DNA of 64,000 bases from Ferribacterium limneticum (GTDB taxonomy: Bacteria > Pseudomonadota > Gammaproteobacteria > Burkholderiales > Rhodocyclaceae): NCBI RefSeq assembly GCF_020510625.1, contig NZ_CP075191.1:1402001-1466000 (forward strand), written 5' to 3'. The notes under the pieces were generated by a model. It was not told where the DNA came from. It did no database searches and was given only the letters and a program-made list of their open reading frames with translations. Shown here in pieces: positions 9,102 through 18,206 of this stretch; within the stretch, counting starts at the first letter, position 1, and every line of letters starts with the position of its first letter. The translations under genes and the position numbers were made by a program.

Positions 9102-9875
9102 ATGCTTATTTTTCTCTCCCCCGCCAAATCGCTGGATTTCAAGACAGCACCGCATGTCGCCACCTTCACGCAGCCGGCGTATCTGAAGCAGTCGGAAACG
9201 CTGATCAAGCAATTGCGCAAGCTGTCGCCGGGCGACATCGCCAATTTGATGGACTTGTCCGATCCCTTGGCCTTGCTCAATTTCAACCGCTATGCCGACT
9301 GGTCGCTACCGTTTACGCCGGAAAACGCCAAGCAGGCCGTGCTCGCCTTCGACGGCGACGTGTACGACGGGCTGGCCGCGAAAACGCTATCGGCCGAAGA
9401 CCTCGATTTCGCCCAGCAGCACGTCCGCATCCTCTCCGGGCTCTACGGCATCCTCAAACCGCTCGATCTGATGCAGCCTTACCGCCTTGAAATGGGCACC
9501 AAGTTTGCCAACAAGGCGGGCAAGGATCTCTATGCCTTCTGGGGCGAGCGTCTGCTTGATGCAATCAATGCCGAGTTGGCCGAGATGTCCCGACCGGTCG
9601 TGATCAACCTCGCTTCCGAGGAGTATTTCAAGGCTGCGGTCGGGCGCAAGATCAATGGCGAGGTGATTCAGCCGGTGTTCGAGGACTGGAAGAACGGCAA
9701 ATACAAGATCATCAGCTTCTACGCCAAGCGGGCGCGGGGCTTGATGGCTCGCTACGTGGTGGACAACCGGCTGACCGAGCCGGATGGCTTGAAGGAATTC
9801 GACTACGATGGCTATGCTTTCGTGCCGGACGTTTCCGATGACAAAAGCTGGGTCTTCCGGCGCCGGGAAAACTGA
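9102..9875 (+). CDS. yaaA: Peroxide stress protein YaaA
   Basis: 257 residues, the normal length for YaaA (DUF328). The N-terminus [13 protein letters not shown] and the motifs [44 protein letters not shown] and [15 protein letters not shown] define the family. In E. coli it lowers intracellular free iron during H2O2 stress and binds DNA. I chose the ATG at 9102 because it gives the canonical N-terminus; an in-frame ATG at 9060 adds 14 unconserved residues. Confidence 0.95.
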   Translation: MLIFLSPAKSLDFKTAPHVATFTQPAYLKQSETLIKQLRKLSPGDIANLMDLSDPLALLNFNRYADWSLPFTPENAKQAVLAFDGDVYDGLAAKTLSAEDLDFAQQHVRILSGLYGILKPLDLMQPYRLEMGTKFANKAGKDLYAFWGERLLDAINAELAEMSRPVVINLASEEYFKAAVGRKINGEVIQPVFEDWKNGKYKIISFYAKRARGLMARYVVDNRLTEPDGLKEFDYDGYAFVPDVSDDKSWVFRRREN

Positions 9876-9902
9876 GTCAGGGTGATCATTCAAGGGGCGA
9901 AC

Positions 9903-10697
9903 ATGAAGCTTTATCCAAATCTGCTTTGCATGGGTCTGCTTGCAGCTCTGGCGGCGGCACCTGGCGAGATCATCGTTGGCGCAGCCTGTGCCGACGAGGC
10001 TACGACCCTCGACGTCAAGGACGGCTGGTTCGAGCAGTTGGTCGATACTGATTTCGTGGCCCAATATGCCGTGCTGCCCAAGCCGGATGGCGTCCAGATC
10101 ATCGATGCCCGTGCGACAGCGCGTCGCTTCGCTCCGGGGCACATCCCGACCGCGATGAATTTGCCGGAAAGGGAATTCGACAAGCTGGTCGATCGCTTGC
10201 CCGGGGATAAGGGAATCTTGCTGATTTTTTATTGCGACGGCGTCGAGTGCATGCTGAGTCACAACGCAGCCTTCAAGGCCGAAGAGCGCGGCTACACCAA
10301 CATCAAGGTCTATGCTGCCGGCTATCCGGGCTGGATCAAGAGCGGCCACATGGGTAGCGTATCGATTCCATTCCTGAAAAAACAACTCGACGAAGGCCTG
10401 CCGTTGACGCTGATCGATTCGCGTCCGAAAGAGCGCCAATACGACAAGGGCCATATTCCGGGCGCCATCAGTCTGCCGGATGCAGATTTCGAGAAGATGC
10501 GCGATCGCTTGCCGGCCGACAAGGACAGACCTTTGTATTTCTACTGCGAGGGTTCGGCTTCCAGCTTGAGTTTCGATTCGGCCGAAAAGGCCGTCAAGCT
10601 CGGCTACAAGCAGGTCAAGCTTGTCTCGGACGGCTACCCGGGCTGGGTCAAACTTTATGGACCCGGGCCGGGCGTGGTAGCCGGGTCAAACCGATGA
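9903..10697 (+). CDS. Exported protein with two rhodanese-like domains
   Basis: 264 residues. A signal peptide (MKLYPNLLCMGLLAALAAAP..) is followed by two rhodanese domains (~40-145 and ~155-255), each with the RPKERQYDKGHIPGA-type or RRFAPGHIPTAMN-type entry motif and the closing AAGYPGW/SDGYPGW. Candidate catalytic cysteines are in FYCDGVECM and FYCEGSASS; both active-site loops are non-canonical. It would work in the periplasm, perhaps carrying sulfane sulfur or as a binding module. AAGGGG precedes the ATG at 9903. It overlaps the convergent kinase gene by 12 bases. Confidence 0.85.
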   Translation: MKLYPNLLCMGLLAALAAAPGEIIVGAACADEATTLDVKDGWFEQLVDTDFVAQYAVLPKPDGVQIIDARATARRFAPGHIPTAMNLPEREFDKLVDRLPGDKGILLIFYCDGVECMLSHNAAFKAEERGYTNIKVYAAGYPGWIKSGHMGSVSIPFLKKQLDEGLPLTLIDSRPKERQYDKGHIPGAISLPDADFEKMRDRLPADKDRPLYFYCEGSASSLSFDSAEKAVKLGYKQVKLVSDGYPGWVKLYGPGPGVVAGSNR

Positions 10698-13319
10698 TCC
10701 AGACCTCGGCTGAGTAGGGGGCAATGGTCCCGTATTTCCGGTTGATGTTTTTCCAGGCGCCAGCCATTTCAGCAGGGTCGAAAAGAACATGTGTGGCTCG
10801 ACGGGCTTGCTCATGAAGTCGTTCATGCCGGCAAGCTGGCATTGGGCGCGGTCTTCGGAGAAGGCGTTGGCGGTCATGGCGATGATCGGGACTGCCGAAT
10901 AGGCGGGTAGCGCACGAATCAGGCGGGTGGCCTGCAGGCCGTCCATGACCGGCATTTGCATATCCATCAGGATGAGGTCGAATGCTCCGCTTTCGGCCAT
11001 TTCAAGCGCTTCCTTGCCATCATTGGCTACTTTGACGTCGAGTCCCGCCTCTTCAAGAAATTCCCGGGCAATGGCCTGATTGATCGGCTCGTCCTCGACG
11101 AGCAGGATTTTTGCGCCAGCGTGTTCCCAGCGCAGGATTTGCTCCGGGCCTGCCTTTTTCCGGTTGGCCGGGGTGGGGGACAAGGCGAAATGCGCCGATA
11201 GCGCGTTCTTGAGAATCGAGTGATTGATCGGTTTGACCAGCACATCGGCAAATCCGGCAGCGCGCGCCGAAATGGCGATGCCGGTATCGCCGGAGGCGGT
11301 TACAAGCAGGCAGATCGGCGGGTGTTTCAGTGGCAGCTTCTGGATCTTGGCCAGGGTATCCATGCCGCCCTGGCCCGGCATCAGCAGGTCGAGCAGCAAA
11401 ATGGAAAACGGGTCATTCTCGGCGTCGGCTTTCTCGATGGCGGCAATTGCCGCCGGTCCCGATACCACGGCTTCCGGCGACAGGCCTAGTTGGCGGAGTA
11501 GGTGGCAATGCACCATCTGCGTGATTTGCAGGTCGTCTGCCACCAGGGCGCGCAGTCCGGCCAATTCGGTCGATAGCGGGCTAGGCTCCTGATGGGCCTT
11601 GCCCAGGCGGGCAGTCAGCCAGAAGGTGCTGCCTTTGCCCGGTGTGCTGCTGGCTCCTGCTTCACCACCCATCAAGGTGGCGATATGTCTCGAAATTGCC
11701 AAGCCCAGACCAGTGCCACTAAAGCCCCGCGTGCTTGATGTGTCGACCTGCTCGAAGGCGGAGAACAGGCGACCGAGGTGCTCGGGGGGGATGCCGATAC
11801 CGGAATCCTCGACTTCAAAGCGGACAAGCACATCCGTGGCAGTCTCTTCGGCGATTTTGCCGCGCAGTACGATCGAACCTCTTTCGGTAAATTTGACGGC
11901 ATTGCCGAGGTAATTCAACAACGCCTGACCCAGCCGGGTTACGTCACCATTCAGCAGTGGCGGCAGGTCGCCGGCATCGACGACGAGTTCGATGCCTTTG
12001 GCCTGGGCGCGGAGTACCACGATGTTGCAAATGCGCTGCAGCATTTCCTCCGGCGAGAAATTTTCGTTTTCCAGTTCCACCTTGCCGGCTTCAATCTTGG
12101 AAAGGTCGAGAATGTCGTTGATTACCGATAGCAGATGATCGGCAGCACCGGCAATGCGGGCCAGTTTTTCACCCTGGGCCGGTGTCACCTTGTCGCGCCT
12201 GAGAATGTGGGTCAGGCCGATGATGGCATTCATCGGCGTTCGTATTTCGTGGCTCATGTTGGCCAGGAAATTACTTTTCGCCTGACTGGCGGCTTCGGAA
12301 CGATCGGCTTGTTCAGCCAACCGGCCGTTCAACTTCTCGATTTCCCAGGATCGCCGCTCGGCAAGGCGGATCAGCACGATGAGTGCGACGCCGAAGGCCA
12401 GCCAGCTGATGCCATAGATCCAGGCCTTGCGCTCCCAGTCCTTGAGAAAATCTTTCGGGGCAACGCCCAGCGAGATGACCAGAGGCAAGGTCTCCAGCCG
12501 GCGATAGCCATACAGCCGTTCCATTCCGTCGGCACGGGAGACCGCCTGGTATGAACCGATGCTTTCCCCTTTGTCGAATCCGGCCTTGATCTCCGTCAGG
12601 TCGAAAGGCTTGCCGAGCAGTGCATCCAGGATGGGGTAGCGTGCAACCAGGCGAAAATCGTTGGAAAACATGGCAATCGAACCGTTTTCGCCGATGTCGA
12701 TCGATTTGAAGGCGTTCTGGAAATAGTCGGCGCGCATCGCCGTCTGGACGATGCCGGCAAAGCGGCCATCCGGGTGGTTGATGCGACGGCTCAGCGTGAA
12801 TAGCCATTTACCCGTGAATCTGGACAGTATCGGCTCCGAAATGACTAGGCCTGCCGTTGGATTGGCTTTCTGTTTCAGGAAGTAGGCGCGGTCACCCACG
12901 TTCACTTCGGGCAGTGTCGCCGAATCGGCGGCGCTGAAAATGACTCGCCCCTTGGCATCAATGACGCGAAGGCTTTCATCCTGTGTTTCGGGAACAACCG
13001 CCTCGCGCCGCAGCAGATCCCGGTTGGCCTTCAAAACATCACGCCACGCCGCGCCGGTGACAATGGGCGTGTATTCATGGACCGCCTCGCGCAGCACGAT
13101 GTCGATTTTTTCACCGCTTGCCGTGAACTGCCTTTCCAGCACGCCGGTCAGGTTCTCGGAGTCGCGTTGAACGCTGGCGTATTCGCGCTTGTACGAGTTG
13201 TACAGGTCGTATCCCAACAGCGCGGTCAGACTGGAAAACACCAGCATTGCAGCAAGCCAGACGGTGGAAACCGCGGCCGGTTTTCTGTTGCTTCGGTGCA
13301 ATTCTGATTGCTTGGCCAT
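10686..13319 (-). CDS. Membrane hybrid histidine kinase with periplasmic Cache-type sensor and two receivers
   Basis: 877 residues. TM1 (~17-38), a periplasmic double-Cache-like domain (~40-300, with SLRVIDAKGRVIFS, VGDRAYFLKQ and GKWLFTLSRRI), TM2 (~305-325), HisKA with [16 protein letters not shown], and HATPase with NYLGNAVKF, DSGIGIP and GTGLGLAIS. Two receivers follow, with phospho-acceptors in LLLDLLMPGQGG and LILMDMQMPVMDG. The sensor probably binds a small organic ligand. I take the ATG at 13319; a TTG at 13349 is also open but has no ribosome-binding site. It lies downstream of the hydrogenase-kinase operon and is a possible but unproven partner of it. Confidence 0.9.
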   Translation of the reverse strand: MAKQSELHRSNRKPAAVSTVWLAAMLVFSSLTALLGYDLYNSYKREYASVQRDSENLTGVLERQFTASGEKIDIVLREAVHEYTPIVTGAAWRDVLKANRDLLRREAVVPETQDESLRVIDAKGRVIFSAADSATLPEVNVGDRAYFLKQKANPTAGLVISEPILSRFTGKWLFTLSRRINHPDGRFAGIVQTAMRADYFQNAFKSIDIGENGSIAMFSNDFRLVARYPILDALLGKPFDLTEIKAGFDKGESIGSYQAVSRADGMERLYGYRRLETLPLVISLGVAPKDFLKDWERKAWIYGISWLAFGVALIVLIRLAERRSWEIEKLNGRLAEQADRSEAASQAKSNFLANMSHEIRTPMNAIIGLTHILRRDKVTPAQGEKLARIAGAADHLLSVINDILDLSKIEAGKVELENENFSPEEMLQRICNIVVLRAQAKGIELVVDAGDLPPLLNGDVTRLGQALLNYLGNAVKFTERGSIVLRGKIAEETATDVLVRFEVEDSGIGIPPEHLGRLFSAFEQVDTSSTRGFSGTGLGLAISRHIATLMGGEAGASSTPGKGSTFWLTARLGKAHQEPSPLSTELAGLRALVADDLQITQMVHCHLLRQLGLSPEAVVSGPAAIAAIEKADAENDPFSILLLDLLMPGQGGMDTLAKIQKLPLKHPPICLLVTASGDTGIAISARAAGFADVLVKPINHSILKNALSAHFALSPTPANRKKAGPEQILRWEHAGAKILLVEDEPINQAIAREFLEEAGLDVKVANDGKEALEMAESGAFDLILMDMQMPVMDGLQATRLIRALPAYSAVPIIAMTANAFSEDRAQCQLAGMNDFMSKPVEPHMFFSTLLKWLAPGKTSTGNTGPLPPTQPRSGSSV

Positions 13320-13537
13320 GATGTAGCTGCTGCGTTGAAATAGTGTCAAAACGGGGGGCAGTGTCTGGCGACAAAAAGCGCTAAATGTGAGCTAAATGCC
13401 ATTAGTGTATGCCGGTGACTGACGATAACATACCATCCGCATTATGCTGATTACTTGTTCAGGGATTGTTATTGATTTGTCTGTCACCCGGTTTGGGGTG
13501 CAGCAAGCCGGCGACTCAAGGGCCGACTGGCGCGCTG

Positions 13538-16500
13538 TCAGCCCAGCGCCTGCAAGACCTGGCGGATTTTGGCCAGTTCGCTGAGCAATAGCTCGACCTC
13601 GGCTGAAACGTCGGTGGCCGTTGGGTCTTTAAGTTTCATTTCGAGGTTCAAGGCACGTTCGCCAAGCCCGTCAATACCAAGACTGAGGGCGATGCCCTTG
13701 ACCGAGTGCGCCAGGCGAATGGCTTCCGGGCGATTGCCGTCGTCCAGGGCCGCCCGAAGCTCGGCCGACAGGGCGGCACCATGGGTATCGCGGAACTTGA
13801 TGAGCATCCGGCAGTAAAAATCGGCCTTGTTGCGAACTCGCATCAGCCCGCCGGCGACATCGATGCCGGGCAGTTCCGGCAATTTGGTGGTTTCGGGGCG
13901 TGGTGCCGGCGTGGCCGCGTTGGGGGGCGGCGGCAATGGTGCGGGCCGCTCCGGCATGGGCGGTACGGCGCCCAGTGAAAGCTGGTCGGCGATGACGCGG
14001 AGCAGCTTTTCGAGATTGACCGGCTTCGTGACGTAAGCGTTCATGCCGGCGGCGAGGCATTGCTCGCGATCGTGATCGAGCGCACCGGCGGTCAGGGCAA
14101 TGATCGGCAGCGTGGCGTATTGCGGCTGGGCGCGAAGCTGGCGGGTCGCGGTGAAGCCGTCCATGATCGGCATCTGGCAGTCCATCAGAACCAGGTCGGG
14201 CTTTTTCTGGTGGATCGCGACGATCGCCTCTCGGCCATTGCTGGCGAGGCGGATATTGAGGCCGGCGGTGGCGAATAGTTCGCGCATCAGGTCTCGATTG
14301 AGCTCGATATCGTCGACCACCAGAATATCGGTGTTGCTGAGCAGCGCGATGCCGGAGAGATCAAGGGCCGGTGCCGCCAAAGCCTGCATGGCAATTTCCG
14401 GCAGGTTTAGTGGACGGGCGATGGCGGCGTAAAGGTGGCGCACGCTGGATGGCTTGAGCAGCAGTGCATCGGCTGGCTGGTCGCGGAGGATGCTGGCGTC
14501 TGACGTTTTCTGGGCGCTCATCAGAATCAGCGGCGGTGCCTGCGTGCCCAACATGCTGCGGATGGCCTTGACGGTTTCCAAGCCATCCATGCCAACGGGC
14601 AGGTGCCAGTCGACCAGTACCGCGAGGTAGTGGGTGCCCGGTCGAGTCAGTGCGGTCAGTGCAGACTCGCCCGATGGGCAGGTTTCGGTTTGCAGGCCGA
14701 GTTGGCGGCACTGGGTGGCCAGAGTCCTGGCCGCGACCGGGTTGTCGTCGACGATGAGCAGGGTGCGTCCGGCATGTGGGGCCAGATGGCTGCGCAGCTG
14801 GTCCAGCAGCAAGGGCGCATCGGGGGCGTTGTCGAGACGGACCGTGAAGTGGAAGGTGCTGCCTTTGCCGGCCTCGCTCTCCAGCCAGATGCGGCCGTCC
14901 ATCAGTTCGACCAAGCGCTTGGAAATCACCAGCCCCAGGCCGGATCCGCCAAAGCGCCGGGTGGTGGAGGTATCCGCCTGGCTGAAGGCAGAAAAGAGCA
15001 TGTCCTGCTGGGCCTGCGAAATGCCGATGCCCTCGTCGGTGACCGAGAAGTGCAGCAAGCTGCCGCTGCGCTCGGTGCTTTCGAGCGAGCAGCCAAGAAG
15101 GATGCTGCCCTTGTCCGAGAACTTGATGGCGTTGCCGAGCAGATTGATGATTATCTGCTTGAGGCGCAGCGGGTCGCCGACGAAACTGCGGGTGGCCTCG
15201 GCGGCAATATCGACGCAGAGTTCCAGGTTTTTTTCTTCGATCCGGCCGATCAAAAGGTCGCTGATTTCTTCCAGTAGGACTGGCAGCTCGAAGCTTAGTT
15301 TTTCGATACTGAGCTTGCCGGCCTCGATACGCGAGAAGTCGAGAATGTCATTGATGATGCCGAGCAGATGGTCGGCCGCCAGCCGGATCTTGCTCAGATA
15401 CTGATTTTGCTGAGGGTTGAGCGGCGTCAGCAGGCAGATGTCGGAAAGCCCGAGAATGGCGTTGAGCGGGGTGCGCACTTCGTGCGACATGTTGGACAGG
15501 AAATCGCTCTTGGCGCGACTGGCGTCTTCTGCCTGCTCCTTGGCTAGGCGCAGGTCGCGGGTCTGTTCTTCGACCATCGCGGCGAGGTTGTCGCGGTGAT
15601 TGCGCAGCTCTTCGGCCGTTTCGTGCAACTGACGTTCGTTGTTGCGCAAGGCTTTTTCGCGCGCCTTGAGCACCGAGATGTTGGTCGAAATGACAATGGC
15701 GCCTTCCAGTTTGCCGGCTTGGCTATGGATCAGGCTGGCGTGGACCAGGTAGGGCACGCTGCCTTCGGTGTCATGGTCCGATGTCGCATCGGCGCGTCGG
15801 AAGTTGAGCTCGGCGACGAAGTGTCCGCCCGCGGCGCGGATGGCATTGAGCAGTAGCGGCGGTTTTGCGCCGGCCGGCAACAAGGCGCGCAGGGCGTTCT
15901 GGCTGGCGAGCAGGAGGCAATCTTCAAAATATCCTTTGACCAGGGATTCCGGGGTGTAGCCGAGTTCGATTTCAAGCAGTCGGTTAACCCGGGTGACTCG
16001 TCCGTCCGGCCCGAGCATGACGATGATTTCGGCCATCGTGTCGATGGCACGATCAACCGTGCCTTGCAGTCGGGCGAGTTCCTGAGAGCGGTAGCGCAGT
16101 TCGTCCTTCTGGTTTTCCTGCTCGCTGATCAGCTGGTCGAGTGCCTCGGTGCATTTGGTCAGTTCTGCTTCCAGCGCCTGGTTGGCCTGCCGCAACATGT
16201 CCAGTTCGTTAACCAGTTCATCGGGATCATGTCCGGCCATCGCGGCACAACAGTTCTGGATGAGCTCGATAGCCTCGCTCACTGCGGCGGCAACTTCCAG
16301 CGAGAGCCCCGGGGAAAAGCTTTTAACCGCGCCGATTTCGACCGCGATGATCTTGATGAGCGGCGGTTTGGTGATCATCTCGCGCACGGCTGCCAACAGA
16401 TAACCCACCCCGGCACCATGTCCGCCGCTGCCCGCATTTTCAACCGGCACCTGATGTGGGCTGAGTTCGTGCAGCGTGCCTGGGCGCTCTCCGGCCATCG

Positions 16501-16696
16501 CGTCGATGATGATGAGATTGGTGCAGTCTTCGAACAGGTGCAAGGCATCGAGGCCGCGGGTGCCGCAGTCGACGACCTCTACGCCAGGCGGCAGCGCCTT
16601 CCGCCGCAATGCCAGGCCGACGGTCGGGCCGAAGCCGTCGTCGCCGTGCAAGGGGTTGCCGAAGCAGAGGATGCGCAGCCGCTTTTGTTCAGACAT
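13538..16696 (-). CDS. [NiFe]-hydrogenase maturation protease fused to PAS hybrid histidine kinase (REC-REC-Hpt)
   Basis: 1052 residues with no membrane segment. Residues 7-148 are a HycI/HybD-type hydrogenase endopeptidase: FGNPLHGDDGFGP, LIIIDAMAGERPGT and GGHGAGVGYLL. The nickel-contact positions of HybD (Glu16, Asp62, His93) correspond to Asp20, Asp65 and His93; Asp at the first is also found in HycI. A coiled coil (~155-212), PAS (~213-340) and second coiled coil follow. HisKA has His405 (SHEVRTP); HATPase has NLLGNAIKF, DEGIGIS and GGSGLGLV. Receivers have Asp696 and Asp839; a Pro-rich linker (911-940) leads to an Hpt domain with His997 (AHSVKGIAL). The start overlaps the large-subunit stop by eight bases. 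Likely a cytoplasmic H2-signal kinase that also processes the large subunit; the joint role is inference. Confidence 0.93.
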   Translation of the reverse strand: MSEQKRLRILCFGNPLHGDDGFGPTVGLALRRKALPPGVEVVDCGTRGLDALHLFEDCTNLIIIDAMAGERPGTLHELSPHQVPVENAGSGGHGAGVGYLLAAVREMITKPPLIKIIAVEIGAVKSFSPGLSLEVAAAVSEAIELIQNCCAAMAGHDPDELVNELDMLRQANQALEAELTKCTEALDQLISEQENQKDELRYRSQELARLQGTVDRAIDTMAEIIVMLGPDGRVTRVNRLLEIELGYTPESLVKGYFEDCLLLASQNALRALLPAGAKPPLLLNAIRAAGGHFVAELNFRRADATSDHDTEGSVPYLVHASLIHSQAGKLEGAIVISTNISVLKAREKALRNNERQLHETAEELRNHRDNLAAMVEEQTRDLRLAKEQAEDASRAKSDFLSNMSHEVRTPLNAILGLSDICLLTPLNPQQNQYLSKIRLAADHLLGIINDILDFSRIEAGKLSIEKLSFELPVLLEEISDLLIGRIEEKNLELCVDIAAEATRSFVGDPLRLKQIIINLLGNAIKFSDKGSILLGCSLESTERSGSLLHFSVTDEGIGISQAQQDMLFSAFSQADTSTTRRFGGSGLGLVISKRLVELMDGRIWLESEAGKGSTFHFTVRLDNAPDAPLLLDQLRSHLAPHAGRTLLIVDDNPVAARTLATQCRQLGLQTETCPSGESALTALTRPGTHYLAVLVDWHLPVGMDGLETVKAIRSMLGTQAPPLILMSAQKTSDASILRDQPADALLLKPSSVRHLYAAIARPLNLPEIAMQALAAPALDLSGIALLSNTDILVVDDIELNRDLMRELFATAGLNIRLASNGREAIVAIHQKKPDLVLMDCQMPIMDGFTATRQLRAQPQYATLPIIALTAGALDHDREQCLAAGMNAYVTKPVNLEKLLRVIADQLSLGAVPPMPERPAPLPPPPNAATPAPRPETTKLPELPGIDVAGGLMRVRNKADFYCRMLIKFRDTHGAALSAELRAALDDGNRPEAIRLAHSVKGIALSLGIDGLGERALNLEMKLKDPTATDVSAEVELLLSELAKIRQVLQALG

Positions 16697-18206
16697 TGAA
16701 ATGCGTTTTTTTCTGGCTGCCGATGAAATGGACGGTGCACACCAGGCACGGGTCATGGGAGCGGACGATATGGCCGATCTCGACCGGGTTTTCCGGGTCG
16801 GGTACCTTCAGGCCGATGATGCTGCTTTCCCAGTGGCCATGCTGGCCGCTGCTGTCGCGTGGTGAGGCATTCCAGGCGGTGGGGGTGACGATCTGATACC
16901 TTTCGATGACACCGTTCCGGATTCTCACCCAATGGCCCAGCGCACCGCGTGCCGCTTCGACCATGCCGTAGCTTTCGCCATCCGGCCAGACATCGATCCC
17001 GGGATCGATAAAATGCGGCTCGTTGATCAGGGGCTTCAGCGATTTGAGCGTCCCGTCCATCGAGTTCAGCAGCCAGCCGGCTCGGCGCAGGCGGGCGAAC
17101 TGGCGTAGCCAGGTATTGTCGCCTTCACTGGCCAGCAGGTCGGTAATCAGCGGGTCGCCGGCGATGCGCAACTCGGCCAGCGGGCCAGTCTGCACCACCT
17201 TGTCACCGTAGCGCGGGGCCTTGGCCCAGGTGTAGCGGTCGGTGCCCGGCTGGTGATCGGGGATGGTTTCGCCTTGCCACGGATGCTTGCCGCCGGGGTA
17301 GTCGAGGAACCAGCTGTGGCGCACATGCTCGTTGATCTGCAGGTGGTCGAGAGGCTCGATCTGCCGGGTGTCGGCATTGAAGAAGCCGGCCGGCAATTCG
17401 CTGCCGCTGCCATCGGGCCGGTGATTGACGCCGTAGCTGAGCAGGTGGCCAGTGCCGCGGCCCAGCTGGTGCAGGCCGATGTCGCGGGCAAAGCGGGTAA
17501 ACAGGCCGGACGCACTGCGTTCGCGGGCCGGGCTGGCGGCCAGCCAGCGGAAGAGGGCGGCGCCGCTGTCGAGAGCCAGCCATTCATCGAGATCGCCACC
17601 GATCACCGTTTGCTCGAACCACTCGCGCACCGTCGCCAGCGTATCGCGGGAATCGAGCAGCCGACGGTTGTTGGCCGGCTGGGTGATGCCGCCCGGCAAC
17701 ATGTAGGTCGAATGGGGCCATTGCCCGCCAAAAATGGCGACGATGCCAACCAGTTCGCGCGTGCTTTTCAGGCAACCGCGCACCACACTGCCCTTGAGTG
17801 GCGCAAAGGCCTCACTCAGTTCGCCAGCCAGCGGATGGCTGCCATAGATCGGGTTGCAGAAGTCCGGCGTAAAAAACAGGAAGGTCTGACGCAGATCGCT
17901 TTGCAGCGTTTCCGCCATCAGGCACAGGTTGCGCACATGCACGGCATGGGCCGGCGGGGTAATGCCGGCGATCTGTTCCAGTGCCAGGGTGGCGGCGTAG
18001 AGATGGGCGGTGCCGCAGATGCCGCAGATCCGTGGTGTGATGACCAGCGAATCGCGTGGCGCACGGCCGATCATGATCTGCTCGAAGCCGCGATACAGGG
18101 TGCCGATGCACCGGGCATCGACGACGATGCCGTCTTCGAGATCAAGCTGGAATTCGAGATCGCCCTCGACGCGGTTGAGGTCGATGTCGACAGTAACGCG
18201 GCTCAT
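16689..18206 (-). CDS. Group-2-like [NiFe] hydrogenase large subunit (putative H2 sensor)
   Basis: 505 residues. The N-terminal active-site motif is RICGICGTAH (Cys61, Cys64, His68) and the C-terminal one DPCLVCTVH (Cys487, Cys490, His493), so all four Ni/Fe cysteine ligands are present. RVEGDLE near residue 12 and TLYRGFEQIMIGRAPRD are conserved features. A 12-residue tail follows His493. Sensor subunits of the HupV/HoxC type are generally described as lacking such a tail, whereas catalytic subunits have one that a protease removes. It overlaps the small subunit by four bases upstream and the protease-kinase by eight downstream. Confidence 0.93.
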   Translation of the reverse strand: MSRVTVDIDLNRVEGDLEFQLDLEDGIVVDARCIGTLYRGFEQIMIGRAPRDSLVITPRICGICGTAHLYAATLALEQIAGITPPAHAVHVRNLCLMAETLQSDLRQTFLFFTPDFCNPIYGSHPLAGELSEAFAPLKGSVVRGCLKSTRELVGIVAIFGGQWPHSTYMLPGGITQPANNRRLLDSRDTLATVREWFEQTVIGGDLDEWLALDSGAALFRWLAASPARERSASGLFTRFARDIGLHQLGRGTGHLLSYGVNHRPDGSGSELPAGFFNADTRQIEPLDHLQINEHVRHSWFLDYPGGKHPWQGETIPDHQPGTDRYTWAKAPRYGDKVVQTGPLAELRIAGDPLITDLLASEGDNTWLRQFARLRRAGWLLNSMDGTLKSLKPLINEPHFIDPGIDVWPDGESYGMVEAARGALGHWVRIRNGVIERYQIVTPTAWNASPRDSSGQHGHWESSIIGLKVPDPENPVEIGHIVRSHDPCLVCTVHFIGSQKKTHFNV

